NCBI RefSeq assembly: GCF_900114715.1
Contig: NZ_FOTY01000009.1
Location: forward strand, 33,360-97,359
Direction of reading: 5' to 3'
Length of the DNA stretch: 64,000 bases
Source of the DNA: Salibacterium qingdaonense
GTDB taxonomy: Bacteria; Bacillota; Bacilli; Bacillales; Marinococcaceae
Part shown: one piece after another, positions 39,326 to 49,673 of the stretch
Layout: the number at the start of each line of letters is the position of its first letter
How positions within the stretch are numbered: position 1 is the first letter of the stretch
The notes under the pieces: model-generated
Seen by the model: only the letters and a program-made list of their open reading frames with translations
What the model was told of the DNA's origin: nothing
The model's database searches: none
Position numbers and translations under genes: made by a program

Positions 39326-40150
39326 ATGGTTTGGATCCTGTTGATGATGACAGGTCTCCTGGCGGGAATACTGGGAAGCTTGATGGGGCTTGGCGGCGGT
39401 ATTATTGTTGTACCGGCGTTGATGGTATACAGCGGCATCCATGAGTTTTTTTCCCATGTTACGCCGCAGACGGCGGTTGGCACATCCCTGTTGATTATGA
39501 TATTCACCGGTCTCTCCTCAACGCTTGCCTACATGAAACAAAAAAAGATCGATTATGTTGCAGGGGCTGTATTTTTTATCGGAAGCGGACCGGGGGCATT
39601 AACCGGAGTCTGGTTGAATAAAGGTATGGAAACAGAGCCGTTTCTTGTTTGGTTCGGTATATTCATGATTTTTATGTCATTTATTCTGATCGTCCGTAAC
39701 CGGCTTCCTGCGATGAAAGCCCCGAAAAAAGGGATCCGCAGGACATACATAGATGCAGAAGGGGACGAAAAGGAATACGGTTTTCAGCCAATTACTGGTG
39801 TGCTGACTGCCTTTGTTGTAGGGATGTGCTCGGGCCTGTTCGGCATTGGCGGCGGTTCGCTCATGGTACCGGTCATGATCCTTCTTTTCAGCTTTCCTCC
39901 TCATACAGCTGTGGCGACCTCCATGTTTCTCGTTTTACTTTCCGCGCTGACCAGCTCCGTTTCCCACATTGCTCTTGGAAATGTAGAGTGGCTGTATGCG
40001 CTGGCACTCATACCGGGAGCCTGGTTTGGAGCGAAAATAGGAGCCGCTGTCAATCAACGCCTGAAAAGCAATACCCTTGTCCTTATTCTCAGGATATTTC
40101 TTGTGATCATAGGCATACGTTTAATATGGCAGGGAGTAACCGGAACTTAG
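39326..40150 (+). CDS. yunE: TauE/SafE-family anion exporter, YunE-like
   Basis: A 274-residue permease with about eight helices in two repeats. Each repeat begins with the family motif: LMGLGGGIIVVPAL and LFGIGGGSLMVPVM. TauE/SafE proteins move sulfite, sulfonates or related organic anions across the membrane. The gene follows yunF by 67 bases and precedes yunD, the reverse of B. subtilis numbering but the same neighbourhood. Confidence 0.88.
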   Translation: MVWILLMMTGLLAGILGSLMGLGGGIIVVPALMVYSGIHEFFSHVTPQTAVGTSLLIMIFTGLSSTLAYMKQKKIDYVAGAVFFIGSGPGALTGVWLNKGMETEPFLVWFGIFMIFMSFILIVRNRLPAMKAPKKGIRRTYIDAEGDEKEYGFQPITGVLTAFVVGMCSGLFGIGGGSLMVPVMILLFSFPPHTAVATSMFLVLLSALTSSVSHIALGNVEWLYALALIPGAWFGAKIGAAVNQRLKSNTLVLILRIFLVIIGIRLIWQGVTGT

Positions 40151-40187
40151 CATCACGTGGCAGTTATGAAAAAGGCGGTGCACGTTA

Positions 40188-41573
40188 TTGTCTTCTATAC
40201 AACCTATTTATTTATACCATACGAATGATCTGCACAGTAACCTGGAACAATGGCCGGCAGCGGTGTCCTATATGAAAGAACGGAGCCGTTTTCATGAAAA
40301 AAAAGACGAAACTGCTCTGTTTTTTGATCTGGGAGATCATGCGGACCGGGTTCATCCAGTGACAGAAGCGACCCGGGGGAAAGGAAATGTGGCGCTTCTT
40401 AATCACGCCGGCATACAATACGCTTCTATCGGTAATAACGAAGGGATTACGCTGTCCAAAGATGAACTGGAAGCATTATACGAAGAAGCAGATTTCAAGG
40501 TGCTTCTGGCTAACCTTTTTGATGAAAACGGGCATCTCCCCTCCTGGGCTGAGCCCTATAAGATTGTCGAAACAAAAGAAGGGGTAAGGCTCGGTCTGAT
40601 TGGAATGACTGTTCCTTTTTACCCGTTCTACCGTGAACTGGGCTGGGATGTGAGGGATCCCGGCGGCATTCTCCCCGGTCTTGCAGCAAAAGTGAGAAAG
40701 CAGGCTGATGCTGTGATTCTTCTATCCCATCTCGGCTATCCCCAGGATGAAGAGATTGCCAGGACGTACTCGGACATCGATGTTATTCTCGGAGCTCATA
40801 CGCACCACCTGCTGAAAACATCCATTCTGCTGAATGATACACTTATCGCCCAATGCGGAAAAAGCGGGTATTATGCCGGGCAGGTGAAACTGGAATTTGA
40901 TAAAGAAACGCATCAACTCGTAAACAAAGAAGGGGCAGCTGTCGATATCAGTAAGGAAGAACCTGACAGCGATACGAATCATCTGCTTCAACAATTAAAA
41001 AGTGATGCAAAAGAGACAATGAACAGAGCAGTGGCGTCTATTAAAGAGCCTCTGCCGGTCTCCTGGACGGACGCTTCCCCTTTTGCTGATAAGCTGGCGC
41101 AGGGGTTAAGAGAATGGTGCCGTGCAGAAATTGCCATGGTCAATTCCGGTTTGCTGCTGGAGTCTCTGCAGGCCGGGACGGTCAGTCGAGCAGACCTTCA
41201 CCGTCTCTGTCCGCATCCGATTAACCCTTGTGTACTGCCGGTACCGGGAGCTGTGTTAAAAGAAACCATTTTAGCTGCTTTTACCGAAAAAATGATCCAT
41301 CTTCCGGTGAAAGGTCTCGGATTCCGAGGAGAAATGATGGGAAGAATGGCTTTTTCGGGTCTGGATCTTGTCTGGGAAGAAAGAAAACATGGAGCGCAGA
41401 TAAAGACGGTTCTGATTCACGGAGAACCCCTCGACCCGAAACGGACGTATCAACTTGCTACAGCGGATATGTTCACCTTCGGCCCGTTATTTCCGGGTCT
41501 TGCCCAATGTGGTCCCAAAACGTATTACATGCCGGAAATGATGCGGGACGTACTGGCAGCTGCACTCAAGTAA
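40188..41573 (+). CDS. yunD: 5'-nucleotidase/metallophosphatase family protein, YunD-like
   Basis: A 461-residue cytoplasmic member of the UshA family without a signal peptide. The N-terminal metal-binding motif is HTNDLHSN; IGNNEG and GAHTHH follow in the metallophosphatase domain (about 1-260). The C-terminal nucleotide-binding domain covers the rest. Likely substrate: nucleotides or nucleotide sugars. The start is TTG 40188, 9 bases after AAGGCGGTG. Confidence 0.87.
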   Translation: MSSIQPIYLYHTNDLHSNLEQWPAAVSYMKERSRFHEKKDETALFFDLGDHADRVHPVTEATRGKGNVALLNHAGIQYASIGNNEGITLSKDELEALYEEADFKVLLANLFDENGHLPSWAEPYKIVETKEGVRLGLIGMTVPFYPFYRELGWDVRDPGGILPGLAAKVRKQADAVILLSHLGYPQDEEIARTYSDIDVILGAHTHHLLKTSILLNDTLIAQCGKSGYYAGQVKLEFDKETHQLVNKEGAAVDISKEEPDSDTNHLLQQLKSDAKETMNRAVASIKEPLPVSWTDASPFADKLAQGLREWCRAEIAMVNSGLLLESLQAGTVSRADLHRLCPHPINPCVLPVPGAVLKETILAAFTEKMIHLPVKGLGFRGEMMGRMAFSGLDLVWEERKHGAQIKTVLIHGEPLDPKRTYQLATADMFTFGPLFPGLAQCGPKTYYMPEMMRDVLAAALK

Positions 41574-41633
41574 AGCGATGGGGGAATGAATTGATCAGCA
41601 GAGGATTCGGGGAGAAATGGGAGTGATACTGCA

Positions 41634-42746
41634 ATGAAAATAAAACGGGTCCAGTCTCTGAAGCCCGGTGAAAAGCTGGGACAAGCTTTGGTCGATGATG
41701 AAGGAAAGATTCTGCTTCAACGTGGAGTGGAATTAACACCTGTGCTCATTAAACGTTTGATGGATAAATCATTCACGTATATTTATGTCGATGATCCGCT
41801 CACTAATGATATTGAAGTGAAACAGCCGCTCCGGGATGAAACAAGGCTTCAAGCTGTACAGACAATGAAAGAAGAGTTCAGCTGGATCGGCAGGGAGGAG
41901 AACCTGGCCGGCTCTTTTAAAGGACAGAATTTAAGCAAAACGTTCTCCGGCATTGTAGATATGGTCCTAAGCGACGTGAAAAGCCACGACGAAGCCATCG
42001 GACTGCTGTCGGATGTGCTGCTGTATGACTCCTATGTATTCACACATTCACTCCAGGTTACCGTGTATACACTCCGCCTTGCGTTGGAGCTTGGCTTTTC
42101 GGAGAAAGCACTGCGCGAAATCGGCCTTGGTGCTATTTTGCACGATGTCGGAAAGATGATGATTCCGGAGAAAGTGTTAAATAAACCGGGAAAACTGACT
42201 GATGAAGAGTTTGAATTGGTAAAGCAGCATACATCGGATGGGTATTATATTCTCAAAGATATGCCCAATGTCCCGATCCTTGCCGCTCACTGCGCCCTTC
42301 AGCATCATGAACGTATCGATGGAAGCGGATACCCGGAAGGACGCAGGGGGAAAGATATACATGACTATGCGAAAGTGATGGCGGTAGCTGATGTGTTTGA
42401 CGCCGTAACATCCCACCGGGTATACCGTAAAGCGATGCTTCCTCATGAAGGGCTTGAGATTCTGTATAAAGGGGCGGGGACCCTTTTTGACAATGAGATC
42501 GTTGCTGCGTTCCAGAAAGTTATTGCGCTTTACCCGAATGGGGTTAGCGTCAATGTGAGTAACGGAAGCAAAGCGGTCGTAGTCAGGAAAAACCGGAATC
42601 TCCCGTGGAGACCGGTTATACGAGTGGTTGAGCAGGAAGGGGAAGCGGTTTTTGAACCCTATGACATAGACTTGTCGGTTCGTATGGATATTACGATTGC
42701 TAACGACGAAGACGATGAACAGGAGATGGATGTATACCATTTTTGA
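41634..42746 (+). CDS. HD-GYP domain cyclic-di-GMP phosphodiesterase
   Basis: A 370-residue signalling protein. An N-terminal region (about 1-110) with no membrane segment precedes the HD-GYP domain. HD is at 170-171 (ILHDVGK), and the [13 protein letters not shown] stretch with GYP at 232-234 is intact, so it should be catalytically active. A C-terminal beta-rich tail (about 300-370) ends in acidic residues. HD-GYP enzymes degrade c-di-GMP. It is inserted in the yun block between yunD and thyA. GGGAG lies about 11 bases before the ATG. Confidence 0.9.
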   Translation: MKIKRVQSLKPGEKLGQALVDDEGKILLQRGVELTPVLIKRLMDKSFTYIYVDDPLTNDIEVKQPLRDETRLQAVQTMKEEFSWIGREENLAGSFKGQNLSKTFSGIVDMVLSDVKSHDEAIGLLSDVLLYDSYVFTHSLQVTVYTLRLALELGFSEKALREIGLGAILHDVGKMMIPEKVLNKPGKLTDEEFELVKQHTSDGYYILKDMPNVPILAAHCALQHHERIDGSGYPEGRRGKDIHDYAKVMAVADVFDAVTSHRVYRKAMLPHEGLEILYKGAGTLFDNEIVAAFQKVIALYPNGVSVNVSNGSKAVVVRKNRNLPWRPVIRVVEQEGEAVFEPYDIDLSVRMDITIANDEDDEQEMDVYHF

Positions 42747-42760
42747 AAGGTGGAAGAGGG

Positions 42761-43555
42761 ATGGAACAATATTTAACCCTGTGCCGGCACATTCTTGATC
42801 ACGGCATTCAAAAGGAAGACCGTACCGGAACCGGCACAATCAGCACGTTCGGCTGGCAGATGCGTTTTAATCTTGAAGAAGGGTTTCCGGTCATAACGAC
42901 AAAAAAACTGCATCTGCGGTCGATTATCCATGAGTTACTGTGGTTTTTGAAAGGAGATACCAACAACCGGTATCTCGAAGAAAACAATGTACGCATCTGG
43001 AAGCCGTGGGCCGGTGAAGACGGTGAACTGGGACCGATTTACGGGAAGCAGTGGCGTTCCTGGGAAGGGGCGGACGGAAAAACGGTCGACCAGATTTCAC
43101 AGGTGATCGACCAGATCAAAACAAATCCTGATTCCCGTCGTCTGATTGTGAGCGCCTGGAATGCAGCGGAGATTGAAGACATGGCCCTTGCTCCCTGCCA
43201 CTGTTTGTTCCAGTTTTATGTGCACGACGGGAAGCTGTCCTGTCAGCTCTACCAACGAAGTGCTGATATGTTTCTTGGCGTGCCGTTTAATATTGCCTCC
43301 TACGCGCTTTTGACCAAGATGATTGCGCAGATATGCGGACTGAAGGCATATGAGTTCATCCATACATTCGGTGACGCCCATATTTATCTGAACCACGTGG
43401 AGCAGGTGAAACAGCAGCTTGAACGGACGCCGCGTCCGCTTCCGGAAATGAAAATTAATCCGGAGATCGACTCCATCTTCGACTTTTCGATTGATGATTT
43501 TGAATTGCAGGGGTATGATCCGCATCCGCATATCAAAGGGGAGGTCTCGATATGA
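42761..43555 (+). CDS. thyA: Thymidylate synthase
   Basis: A 264-residue ThyA enzyme (E. coli-type length, corresponding to B. subtilis ThyB) that makes dTMP from dUMP using methylene-tetrahydrofolate. Catalytic Cys146 lies in [14 protein letters not shown] 42761 is preceded by GGTGG and AGAGGG; the frame's extra six codons from 42743 are unlikely. Its TGA overlaps the dfrA ATG (ATGA), coupling dTMP synthesis with regeneration of the folate it oxidises. Confidence 0.96.
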   Translation: MEQYLTLCRHILDHGIQKEDRTGTGTISTFGWQMRFNLEEGFPVITTKKLHLRSIIHELLWFLKGDTNNRYLEENNVRIWKPWAGEDGELGPIYGKQWRSWEGADGKTVDQISQVIDQIKTNPDSRRLIVSAWNAAEIEDMALAPCHCLFQFYVHDGKLSCQLYQRSADMFLGVPFNIASYALLTKMIAQICGLKAYEFIHTFGDAHIYLNHVEQVKQQLERTPRPLPEMKINPEIDSIFDFSIDDFELQGYDPHPHIKGEVSI

Positions 43556-44043
43556 TCAGCTTTGTTGCCGCGATGGATGAAAACCGGCTGATCGGGGCGG
43601 ACGGCTCGATGCCGTGGCACCTTCCAAACGATCTGAAACACTTTAAAAACGTCACATACGGCGGGCCTGTCATTATGGGACGGAAGACGTTCGAATCGAT
43701 TGGAAAGGCGCTTCCCGGACGGAGAAATATCGTCGTAACTTCGAACCCTTCCCTGGATGCACCGGACTGTGAATTGGTACATTCCATTGAAGAAGTCAAG
43801 GCGCTGGACGATGAGGATCCGAAAGAAGAATTGTTTGTTATCGGGGGAGAAGCGTTGTTTGAGGAACTGCTGCCGCAGGCCTCCAGGATGCACCTTACGT
43901 TAATCCATGATCATTTCAACGGCGATACATATTTCCCGGCATGGGAAGAAAAAGACTGGCGCATTGTTTATGAAGAACAAGGTGCTGTGGATGACAGAAA
44001 CAGGTTTCCCCACACGTTTTTAACGCTCGAACGAAAACAGTAA
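43552..44043 (+). CDS. dfrA: Dihydrofolate reductase
   Basis: A 163-residue [12 protein letters not shown] near the start, MPWHLPND (active-site region) and GRKTFESIG are diagnostic. It reduces dihydrofolate produced by ThyA. Four-base overlap with thyA. Length is typical of chromosomal Bacillus DfrA. Confidence 0.95.
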   Translation: MISFVAAMDENRLIGADGSMPWHLPNDLKHFKNVTYGGPVIMGRKTFESIGKALPGRRNIVVTSNPSLDAPDCELVHSIEEVKALDDEDPKEELFVIGGEALFEELLPQASRMHLTLIHDHFNGDTYFPAWEEKDWRIVYEEQGAVDDRNRFPHTFLTLERKQ

Positions 44044-44107
44044 ATCATGGATTGAACCCGTCTTTTTCTGCATATATATGAAGCAGGCAAAGGAGGACGG
44101 GGCACCC

Positions 44108-44962
44108 ATGAAAAAACGGGGACGACTTTTCAGGAAACCACGGCTTCTCAGAGGACCGCTCCCTTTCCGGTATGTGTTTTTGATATCGTTTATTCTATTT
44201 GGATTGTTCACGGTACAGGGACTGATACTGGTCGAAAAAGGAATACGGCCGACGTTGATGGCCATTGCTCATACTGAAACCCAGAAACTTGCGACCCAGG
44301 CGATTAACGATGCCATTTCGAATAAAATTGTGGAGAACATTGATGTGGAAGACATTATTGACATGCAGCATGATAACCAGGGCAATGTATCTTCCATTAA
44401 CTTCAATTCGAAAATGTACAATCGGGTTCAGTCAGAATCCGTCATGCGGGTACAGCGGTATCTGCAGATGATGGAAGAAGGAAATATCAAAGATCTCGGA
44501 CTGCCTCAGGAAATTGAGCAGGAGCTAGACACAGAGCAATTTACCGAAGACGGAATCATTCATGTTATTCCACTGGGGCAGGCTACCAATAATGCACTGC
44601 TCGCCCAGCTCGGTCCTCGTGTGCCGGTACGTTTCAGCGCCATCGGTCACGTGAAGGCATCGATGAGTGAATCGATTATTGAGTCAGGCATCAACAATAC
44701 GTATGTCAGGGTATCGATTGATATCAAAGTCGACGTCCGGGTCGTCATTCCGTTTGCGACCGATACCGCAGTAGTGGCGACATCCATTCCTGTCGGCGTA
44801 GCTTTCATATCTGGAGAAGTGCCGGAGTTTTACAACGCAGGAGACGGCGACATGCCTTCCCCGGCTGTTATACAAGAAGAAGATATTACGAGTGGCGGCG
44901 GGGAGCAGGAAGAAATCGAAGAAACCGAAGAACCGGCGCTCGAAGAACGAACAATGGAATGA
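44108..44962 (+). CDS. yunB: Sporulation protein YunB
   Basis: A 284-residue membrane-anchored sporulation protein. A basic N-terminus and one helix (about 20-40) are followed by an extracytoplasmic domain. The conserved IEKGIRPTL-like start and the repeated SINFNS / VPVRFSAIGHV region match YunB. The C-terminus is Glu-rich and longer than in B. subtilis (254). ATG 44108 with AAAGGAGG 11 bases upstream is chosen over ATG 44078, which lacks a ribosome site. YunB is a sigma-E-dependent mother-cell protein in B. subtilis. Confidence 0.86.
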   Translation: MKKRGRLFRKPRLLRGPLPFRYVFLISFILFGLFTVQGLILVEKGIRPTLMAIAHTETQKLATQAINDAISNKIVENIDVEDIIDMQHDNQGNVSSINFNSKMYNRVQSESVMRVQRYLQMMEEGNIKDLGLPQEIEQELDTEQFTEDGIIHVIPLGQATNNALLAQLGPRVPVRFSAIGHVKASMSESIIESGINNTYVRVSIDIKVDVRVVIPFATDTAVVATSIPVGVAFISGEVPEFYNAGDGDMPSPAVIQEEDITSGGGEQEEIEETEEPALEERTME

Positions 44963-44971
44963 AAAACTGTT

Positions 44972-45000
44972 TTGACAAATATCACAGAAAAAATTACAAT
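44972..45000 (+). promoter_or_regulatory. Sigma-A promoter of the NSS transporter pair
   Basis: TTGACA (44972-44977), 17-base spacer, TACAAT (44995-45000), about 115 bases before the transporter start. Confidence 0.7.
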
Positions 45001-45115
45001 AATACAATGAATTATCAGAAAATAATGGAGCAGAGGAGGATAGGAGTCGTTCCTTATTGCAACACTATTCTGAATATATAAACAGCGCACAACATATTAA
45101 AAAGGAGACAGAATC

Positions 45116-46636
45116 ATGAGTATGAGAGAGCAGTGGGGAACACGCGCCGGCTTTATTCTGGCTGCGGTCGGCTCCGCGATAGGGCTCGGAAATATCTGGC
45201 GTTTTCCGGCCACAGCCTTTGAAAACGGCGGCGGTGCCTTTTTCATCCCTTATTTATTTGCCCTGCTCACGGCGGGGATTCCGCTTTTGATTATGGAATT
45301 TACAATAGGTCATAAATACCGCGGATCCGCGCCGCTGAGCTATGCCAGAATGAATCCGAAGTCAGAGTGGATCGGCTGGTGGATGGTGCTTGTCGCGTTC
45401 GTTATTTCGACGTATTATGCGGTTATCATCGGCTGGGCGATATCCTACAGTATTTTTTCTTTCAATCTGCAGTGGGGGCAGGATACAGAAACCTTCCTGT
45501 TTCAGGACTTTCTGCAGGCTGCTGATCCCGGGCAGGTCGGAGGTCTCGTTCCAGGTATCCTGATTCCGCTCATCATCGTATGGGCCGTCACGCTCGGAGT
45601 GATTTACCGCGGTGTTAAAAAGGGAATCGAATTCGCGAACCGGATTTTCATTCCGACACTCTGTATTATTTTCATTATTATCGTTATCCGCGCGGTGACG
45701 CTTCCCGGAGCGGCGCAGGGTCTGCAGGCCTTCTTTGAGCCTGATTTCACTGCCATTATGAACGGCGATGTCTGGGTGGCGGCATATGGTCAGATTTTCT
45801 TCAGTTTATCGATCGCGTTTGCGATTATGATTACGTATTCGAGTTACCTTCCGAAAACATCGGATATCACGAACAATGCCTTTATTACCGGATTCAGTAA
45901 CTCCAGTTTTGAACTGCTCGCCGGGATCGGTATTTTCGGAGCACTTGGCTTTATGGCCACCCAGTCCGGCGTACCGGTGGAAGATGTGGCAGCAGACGGC
46001 ATAGGCCTTGCTTTTGTTGTCATTCCGCAGATTATCAACCAATTCCCGGTGCTCAGCGGGCTGTTCGGATTTCTGTTTTTTGCTTCCCTGACACTGGCGG
46101 GACTTTCTTCATTAATTTCCATTACGGAAACCTACGTGAAAGGCTTGTCGGAGAAATTAAACCTTTCCCGCGGCAAAGCCGTCCTGTTCGGGGGAGGTCC
46201 GGCTGCGCTCATTTCGCTCTTGTATGCGACGCGCGGCGGTATTAACTTCCTGGATGCGGCAGATTATTTCATCAACCAGTTCGGTGTGGCACTGCTCGGC
46301 CTGGTGGAAGTTATCACCATTGCCTGGTTTATGCGCAGACTCGGTGTACTTCAGGATCACGCCAACGGTATTTCCGATATCCGGGTCGGCGGATTGTGGA
46401 AACTCTGTCTCGGTCTTATTACCCCGATTGTACTCGGGTATATGATGTTTGATCTTTTCCGGCAGAATCTGTTGAAGCAGTTTGAGACCGATAACGGAAA
46501 CTATGAGGGTTATCCGGATATGTTCATCCTGACAAACGGTTGGTCGGTCCCGGCGGCTGCCCTGATTATTGGTGTCATTCTGGCTCTTATCCGCTGGAAA
46601 CGTAATCCGGAAACCGAAGCGGACAAGGAGGCGTGA
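45116..46636 (+). CDS. Sodium-dependent neurotransmitter:sodium symporter-family transporter
   Basis: A 506-residue NSS transporter with about 12 helices. The TM1 signature AAVGSAIGLGNIWRFP and the unwound TM6 region are present. NSS members in Bacilli carry amino acids such as alanine or methionine with Na+. A small subunit gene follows after 5 bases, as in the MetPS methionine/alanine importer, which favours an amino-acid substrate. AAAAGGAG precedes ATG 45116. It sits in the yun block where B. subtilis lacks it. Confidence 0.9.
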   Translation: MSMREQWGTRAGFILAAVGSAIGLGNIWRFPATAFENGGGAFFIPYLFALLTAGIPLLIMEFTIGHKYRGSAPLSYARMNPKSEWIGWWMVLVAFVISTYYAVIIGWAISYSIFSFNLQWGQDTETFLFQDFLQAADPGQVGGLVPGILIPLIIVWAVTLGVIYRGVKKGIEFANRIFIPTLCIIFIIIVIRAVTLPGAAQGLQAFFEPDFTAIMNGDVWVAAYGQIFFSLSIAFAIMITYSSYLPKTSDITNNAFITGFSNSSFELLAGIGIFGALGFMATQSGVPVEDVAADGIGLAFVVIPQIINQFPVLSGLFGFLFFASLTLAGLSSLISITETYVKGLSEKLNLSRGKAVLFGGGPAALISLLYATRGGINFLDAADYFINQFGVALLGLVEVITIAWFMRRLGVLQDHANGISDIRVGGLWKLCLGLITPIVLGYMMFDLFRQNLLKQFETDNGNYEGYPDMFILTNGWSVPAAALIIGVILALIRWKRNPETEADKEA

Positions 46637-46641
46637 TAGAG

Positions 46642-46749
46642 ATGACAGGCGGCGCTGTATTTATGATGATTCTCGGTATGGTCATTATCTGGGGCGGTCT
46701 TATTTCAAGCATATTGTATGCCCGGAGTAAGACTAAACAAAGAAAATAA
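46642..46749 (+). CDS. MetS-like small subunit of the NSS transporter
   Basis: A 35-residue single-helix peptide (MTGGAVFMMILGMVIIWGG at the start, basic SKTKQRK-type tail). It follows the NSS gene by 5 bases with AAGGAGG about 10 bases before its ATG. Position, size and composition match the methionine/alanine importer small subunit (MaAIMP_sms, MetS). Confidence 0.8.
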   Translation: MTGGAVFMMILGMVIIWGGLISSILYARSKTKQRK

Positions 46750-46761
46750 CGCATACCAGCC

Positions 46762-46797
46762 AAAAGGCTGTCCCGTTTGATGCGGGACAGCCTTTTC
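46762..46797. terminator. Bidirectional terminator between the NSS pair and lytH
   Basis: AAAAGGCTGTCCCG pairs with CGGGACAGCCTTTT around TTTGATG; it serves converging genes. Confidence 0.92.
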
Positions 46798-46827
46798 CTG
46801 TGTGCTGCGGTATGGCCGGCGTTTTTT

Positions 46828-47832
46828 TTACGCAGAGGCATCCTTTTTCGCCTGTTTCTCCCAAGACTTCAGCGAAGGGTAAGGGTCAAACGACCACTCG
46901 CTGTATCCGTTATCGCGGTACATGCCGTAGTGCAGATGCGGCGGGAATTTTCCCTCGGTGCCCGGCGGGCCGTACCCGGAGCTTCCCACGTAGCCGATCG
47001 TGTCTCCCGGGGCGACAATATCCCCTTTTTCCAGTCCTTCTTCATAACTGGTTAAATGACCGAAATAATGATACGTATTGGTGAGATCCCGGATACCGAG
47101 CCGCCAGCCTCCGTATTTATTCCACCCTGTCAGTTCCACAACGCCGTAGGATGTGGCCAGCACCGGAGTTCGGTAGTCCGCGAAGATGTCTGTTCCTTCG
47201 TGAATACGGCGGCCTCCCCAGCCGCGGGAGTCCCCCCACGTGCTGTTGTAACTGTAGTTATAACGAAGCGGCACGGGGAAAGCATGGTCATCCAGGTCAA
47301 GGGTGCCGTATTTACGGTAAATCCGCGCATGGTTCGTGATGCTGCGCACCGCCTGGTCCCGTTTATAATAATCCCACAACCCTTTGCGGATGTTGTTGTC
47401 ATCATATCCGTATCCCGAAAGGTAGTCTGCGAACGTGTACAGCACATCCGCGTCTTCGGATAGAGAAGCGGTACCGTTGCCGTTTCCGTCCAACCCGACC
47501 CCATTAAACATGGAAACAGCCACCGGGTTCTCTGCATCAAATTCTGGATTCAGCGGCCCGCTCCATTCTTTCGGGGAATAATAAATGCTGATAACGCCCT
47601 CCGCTTCTTCCCGCTCATTTCCAGCGCGGCGTATCCCTCTTTCATAAGCATCGGCGCCGGCCAGCCAGTACCAAGGAATGTGAGTGACGGTTTCCATATT
47701 TTTAAAAAGTGCCATGCGTTCGGCGTAAACGTCCTGTTCCGGATCTTCCTCCGCATCAGCGGTTATTGTTTCTGCTGTACCGAAAATCAACAAGACAGCC
47801 GTCATTATCATTATTTTTCTCATGTTTATCAT
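46828..47832 (-). CDS. lytH: M23-family peptidoglycan endopeptidase LytH (YunA)
   Basis: A 334-residue secreted or membrane-anchored peptidase with an N-terminal hydrophobic signal (about 5-26). The C-terminal M23 domain has zinc ligands in RRIHEGTDIF and PHLHYGMY. In B. subtilis LytH (YunA) is an L-Ala-D-Glu endopeptidase that trims spore cortex peptidoglycan. ATG 47832 is the frame start; ATG 47823 is also possible since the ribosome site is weak. It is divergent from lipA. Confidence 0.87.
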   Translation of the reverse strand: MINMRKIMIMTAVLLIFGTAETITADAEEDPEQDVYAERMALFKNMETVTHIPWYWLAGADAYERGIRRAGNEREEAEGVISIYYSPKEWSGPLNPEFDAENPVAVSMFNGVGLDGNGNGTASLSEDADVLYTFADYLSGYGYDDNNIRKGLWDYYKRDQAVRSITNHARIYRKYGTLDLDDHAFPVPLRYNYSYNSTWGDSRGWGGRRIHEGTDIFADYRTPVLATSYGVVELTGWNKYGGWRLGIRDLTNTYHYFGHLTSYEEGLEKGDIVAPGDTIGYVGSSGYGPPGTEGKFPPHLHYGMYRDNGYSEWSFDPYPSLKSWEKQAKKDASA

Positions 47833-48010
47833 TCTTTCTTCGTTAATTTTCTGGTCATAGTGTGTGACATATGAGCATTTTCATTATCGCCAAGTATTGG
47901 AAAGGAAAAAAGAAATTTGGCGGGGGTGTGCCGGACATGTTAAAGTAAAGGATATACAGTTGTTACATGAAAGATCTTCCTACCCGAAACAAGCAGCAGG
48001 AGTGATAAAA

Positions 48011-48916
48011 GTGGCAAAAACAGAAGAGTATCTGCGTAAACCGGAATGGCTCAAAATAAAATTGAATACCAACGAATCCTATAAAGGCCTGAAAAAAATG
48101 ATGCGGGAGAAAAACCTGCACACTGTCTGTGAAGAGGCGAAATGCCCGAATATCCATGAGTGCTGGGGTGAACGGAAGACAGCGACATTCATGATACTCG
48201 GGGACGTCTGCACACGGGGGTGCCGTTTCTGCGCGGTTAAAACCGGTCTCCCGAACGAACTCGACTGGGGCGAACCGGAACGGGTGGCTGAGTCTGTAGA
48301 GCAGATGGGACTGCGCCACGTTGTCATTACCGCAGTAGCCCGGGATGACTTGAAAGATGGAGGTTCTGCGGTTTTCGCTGAAACAGTGCGTGCCATCCGC
48401 CGCCGCAATCCGGGAACGACCATTGAAGTGCTGCCTTCTGATATGATGGGACGTCCGGAAAACCTGGAAACCCTGATGGAAGCACGTCCGAATATCCTGA
48501 ACCACAACGTGGAAACCGTGCGTCGTCTGACTCCGAAAGTAAGAGCGAGAGCTACATACGAACGCACCCTGACGTTTTTGCAGCAGTCCAAGGAACTACA
48601 TCCGGATATTCCGACAAAATCAAGCCTGATGGTCGGACTTGGAGAAACGAAAGAAGAGATTGTCGAAACGATGGACGATCTCCGAGCTAACGATGTCAAT
48701 ATTTTGACGCTCGGACAGTATCTCCAGCCGTCAAAAAAGCATCTGAAAGTGCAGCGTTATTATTCTCCGGAAGAATTCGCCGAACTGAAGGAAATAGCGA
48801 TGGAAAAAGGGTTTAGTCACTGTGAAGCCGGCCCGCTCGTACGCTCTTCCTATCACGCGGACGAACAGGTCAACGAAGCACAGGTACTCGAAGAAGCAGA
48901 CAAATACCGCGCGTAG
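48011..48916 (+). CDS. lipA: Lipoyl synthase
   Basis: A 301-residue radical SAM enzyme that inserts two sulphurs into octanoyl groups on GcvH and related proteins. The auxiliary cluster [12 protein letters not shown] and radical SAM cluster CTRGCRFC are intact, and the C-terminal [11 protein letters not shown] is conserved. The frame is open to 47864, but GTG 48011 with AGGAG 8 bases upstream gives the B. subtilis-like N-terminus ([12 protein letters not shown]). It depends on the Fe-S supply made by suf. Confidence 0.96.
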   Translation: MAKTEEYLRKPEWLKIKLNTNESYKGLKKMMREKNLHTVCEEAKCPNIHECWGERKTATFMILGDVCTRGCRFCAVKTGLPNELDWGEPERVAESVEQMGLRHVVITAVARDDLKDGGSAVFAETVRAIRRRNPGTTIEVLPSDMMGRPENLETLMEARPNILNHNVETVRRLTPKVRARATYERTLTFLQQSKELHPDIPTKSSLMVGLGETKEEIVETMDDLRANDVNILTLGQYLQPSKKHLKVQRYYSPEEFAELKEIAMEKGFSHCEAGPLVRSSYHADEQVNEAQVLEEADKYRA

Positions 48917-48917
48917 T

Positions 48918-49529
48918 TCATGGTGAAGGCCGCTGCTCCTGCATGGAGGCGGCCTTTTCTTTCGGAGTGGTTGGTTGTTCTGTCGTTTCCAGCATGGTGT
49001 CAATCGTGTGATGGAGGGCTTCACGGCCTTCACTCGAGCGGGCATCCATGCCTTTAAATGCTTCGAGATCCTGAATCATGGTCGGATTATCCGTAACAAC
49101 GGTAACAAAAAAATAGGGGACAGCGGCTTCCACCATCATTTTCACGTGTTTTGCTGCTTCACTGCTGGCGTCGGAATCTGGTTCGAAGGCCGCCAGTGCA
49201 TATTCATTGGTAATTAACACACCGGCTTTGCTCACATCCGGGGACGTAACGAGAATCCTGCTTAATCCTTCTGCGATGCGCTGGCGGTCCAGGAGGTCAT
49301 GCAGGGACAAATCTTCGTCGAGATCCGGTTCTGTGCTGCCGCTTTTGTTCCATCCAAACAAATTCCCGGTACTGCGGCCTTCCGGAGCGTCATCTTTATT
49401 ATTGGAGATGTAATCAAGCGAATCCTCCGGGCCGTATTCGGCAGCCAGATCTTCTTTATCCATACTAGTGAACCCGCTGCATCCCTGCATGAAAAGACAA
49501 AGAATAACAATAAAAACGATTGTTCTCAT
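48918..49529 (-). CDS. yutC: YhcN/YlaJ-type sporulation lipoprotein, YutC-like
   Basis: A 203-residue lipoprotein. Lipobox FMQGC sets Cys17. An acidic low-complexity stretch (about 30-70) precedes a YhcN/YlaJ-type domain (about 75-170). In B. subtilis yutC lies beside lipA and is linked to sporulation. ATG 49529 follows AAAGGGGGAAA by 6 bases; the 12 extra codons upstream are not used. The lipA terminator hairpin overlaps its 3' end. Confidence 0.82.
   Translation of the reverse strand: MRTIVFIVILCLFMQGCSGFTSMDKEDLAAEYGPEDSLDYISNNKDDAPEGRSTGNLFGWNKSGSTEPDLDEDLSLHDLLDRQRIAEGLSRILVTSPDVSKAGVLITNEYALAAFEPDSDASSEAAKHVKMMVEAAVPYFFVTVVTDNPTMIQDLEAFKGMDARSSEGREALHHTIDTMLETTEQPTTPKEKAASMQEQRPSP
48926..48960 (+). 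terminator. lipA terminator inside the 3' end of yutC
   Basis: AAGGCCGC (48926-48933) pairs with GCGGCCTT (48949-48956), then TTCTTT. The genes converge, so the hairpin encodes yutC codons on the other strand. Confidence 0.78.
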
Positions 49530-49673
49530 GATGCATTTCCCCCTTTGCTTCAAGTGGTCCTGCATTTAGTATGGCTGCCTGGCCGGCATTCTAAGATGGG
49601 AATTAGCGGTAATATACGAAGCGGCGGGGGATGTGCTATAATGGCAGTGATAAGTAAAGTGAGGTGTTTGGTT

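Noticed and set aside
47833..47880. Sigma-G promoter of lytH
   Set aside because: CACACTA resembles a sigma-G -10, but no -35 with correct spacing is present.
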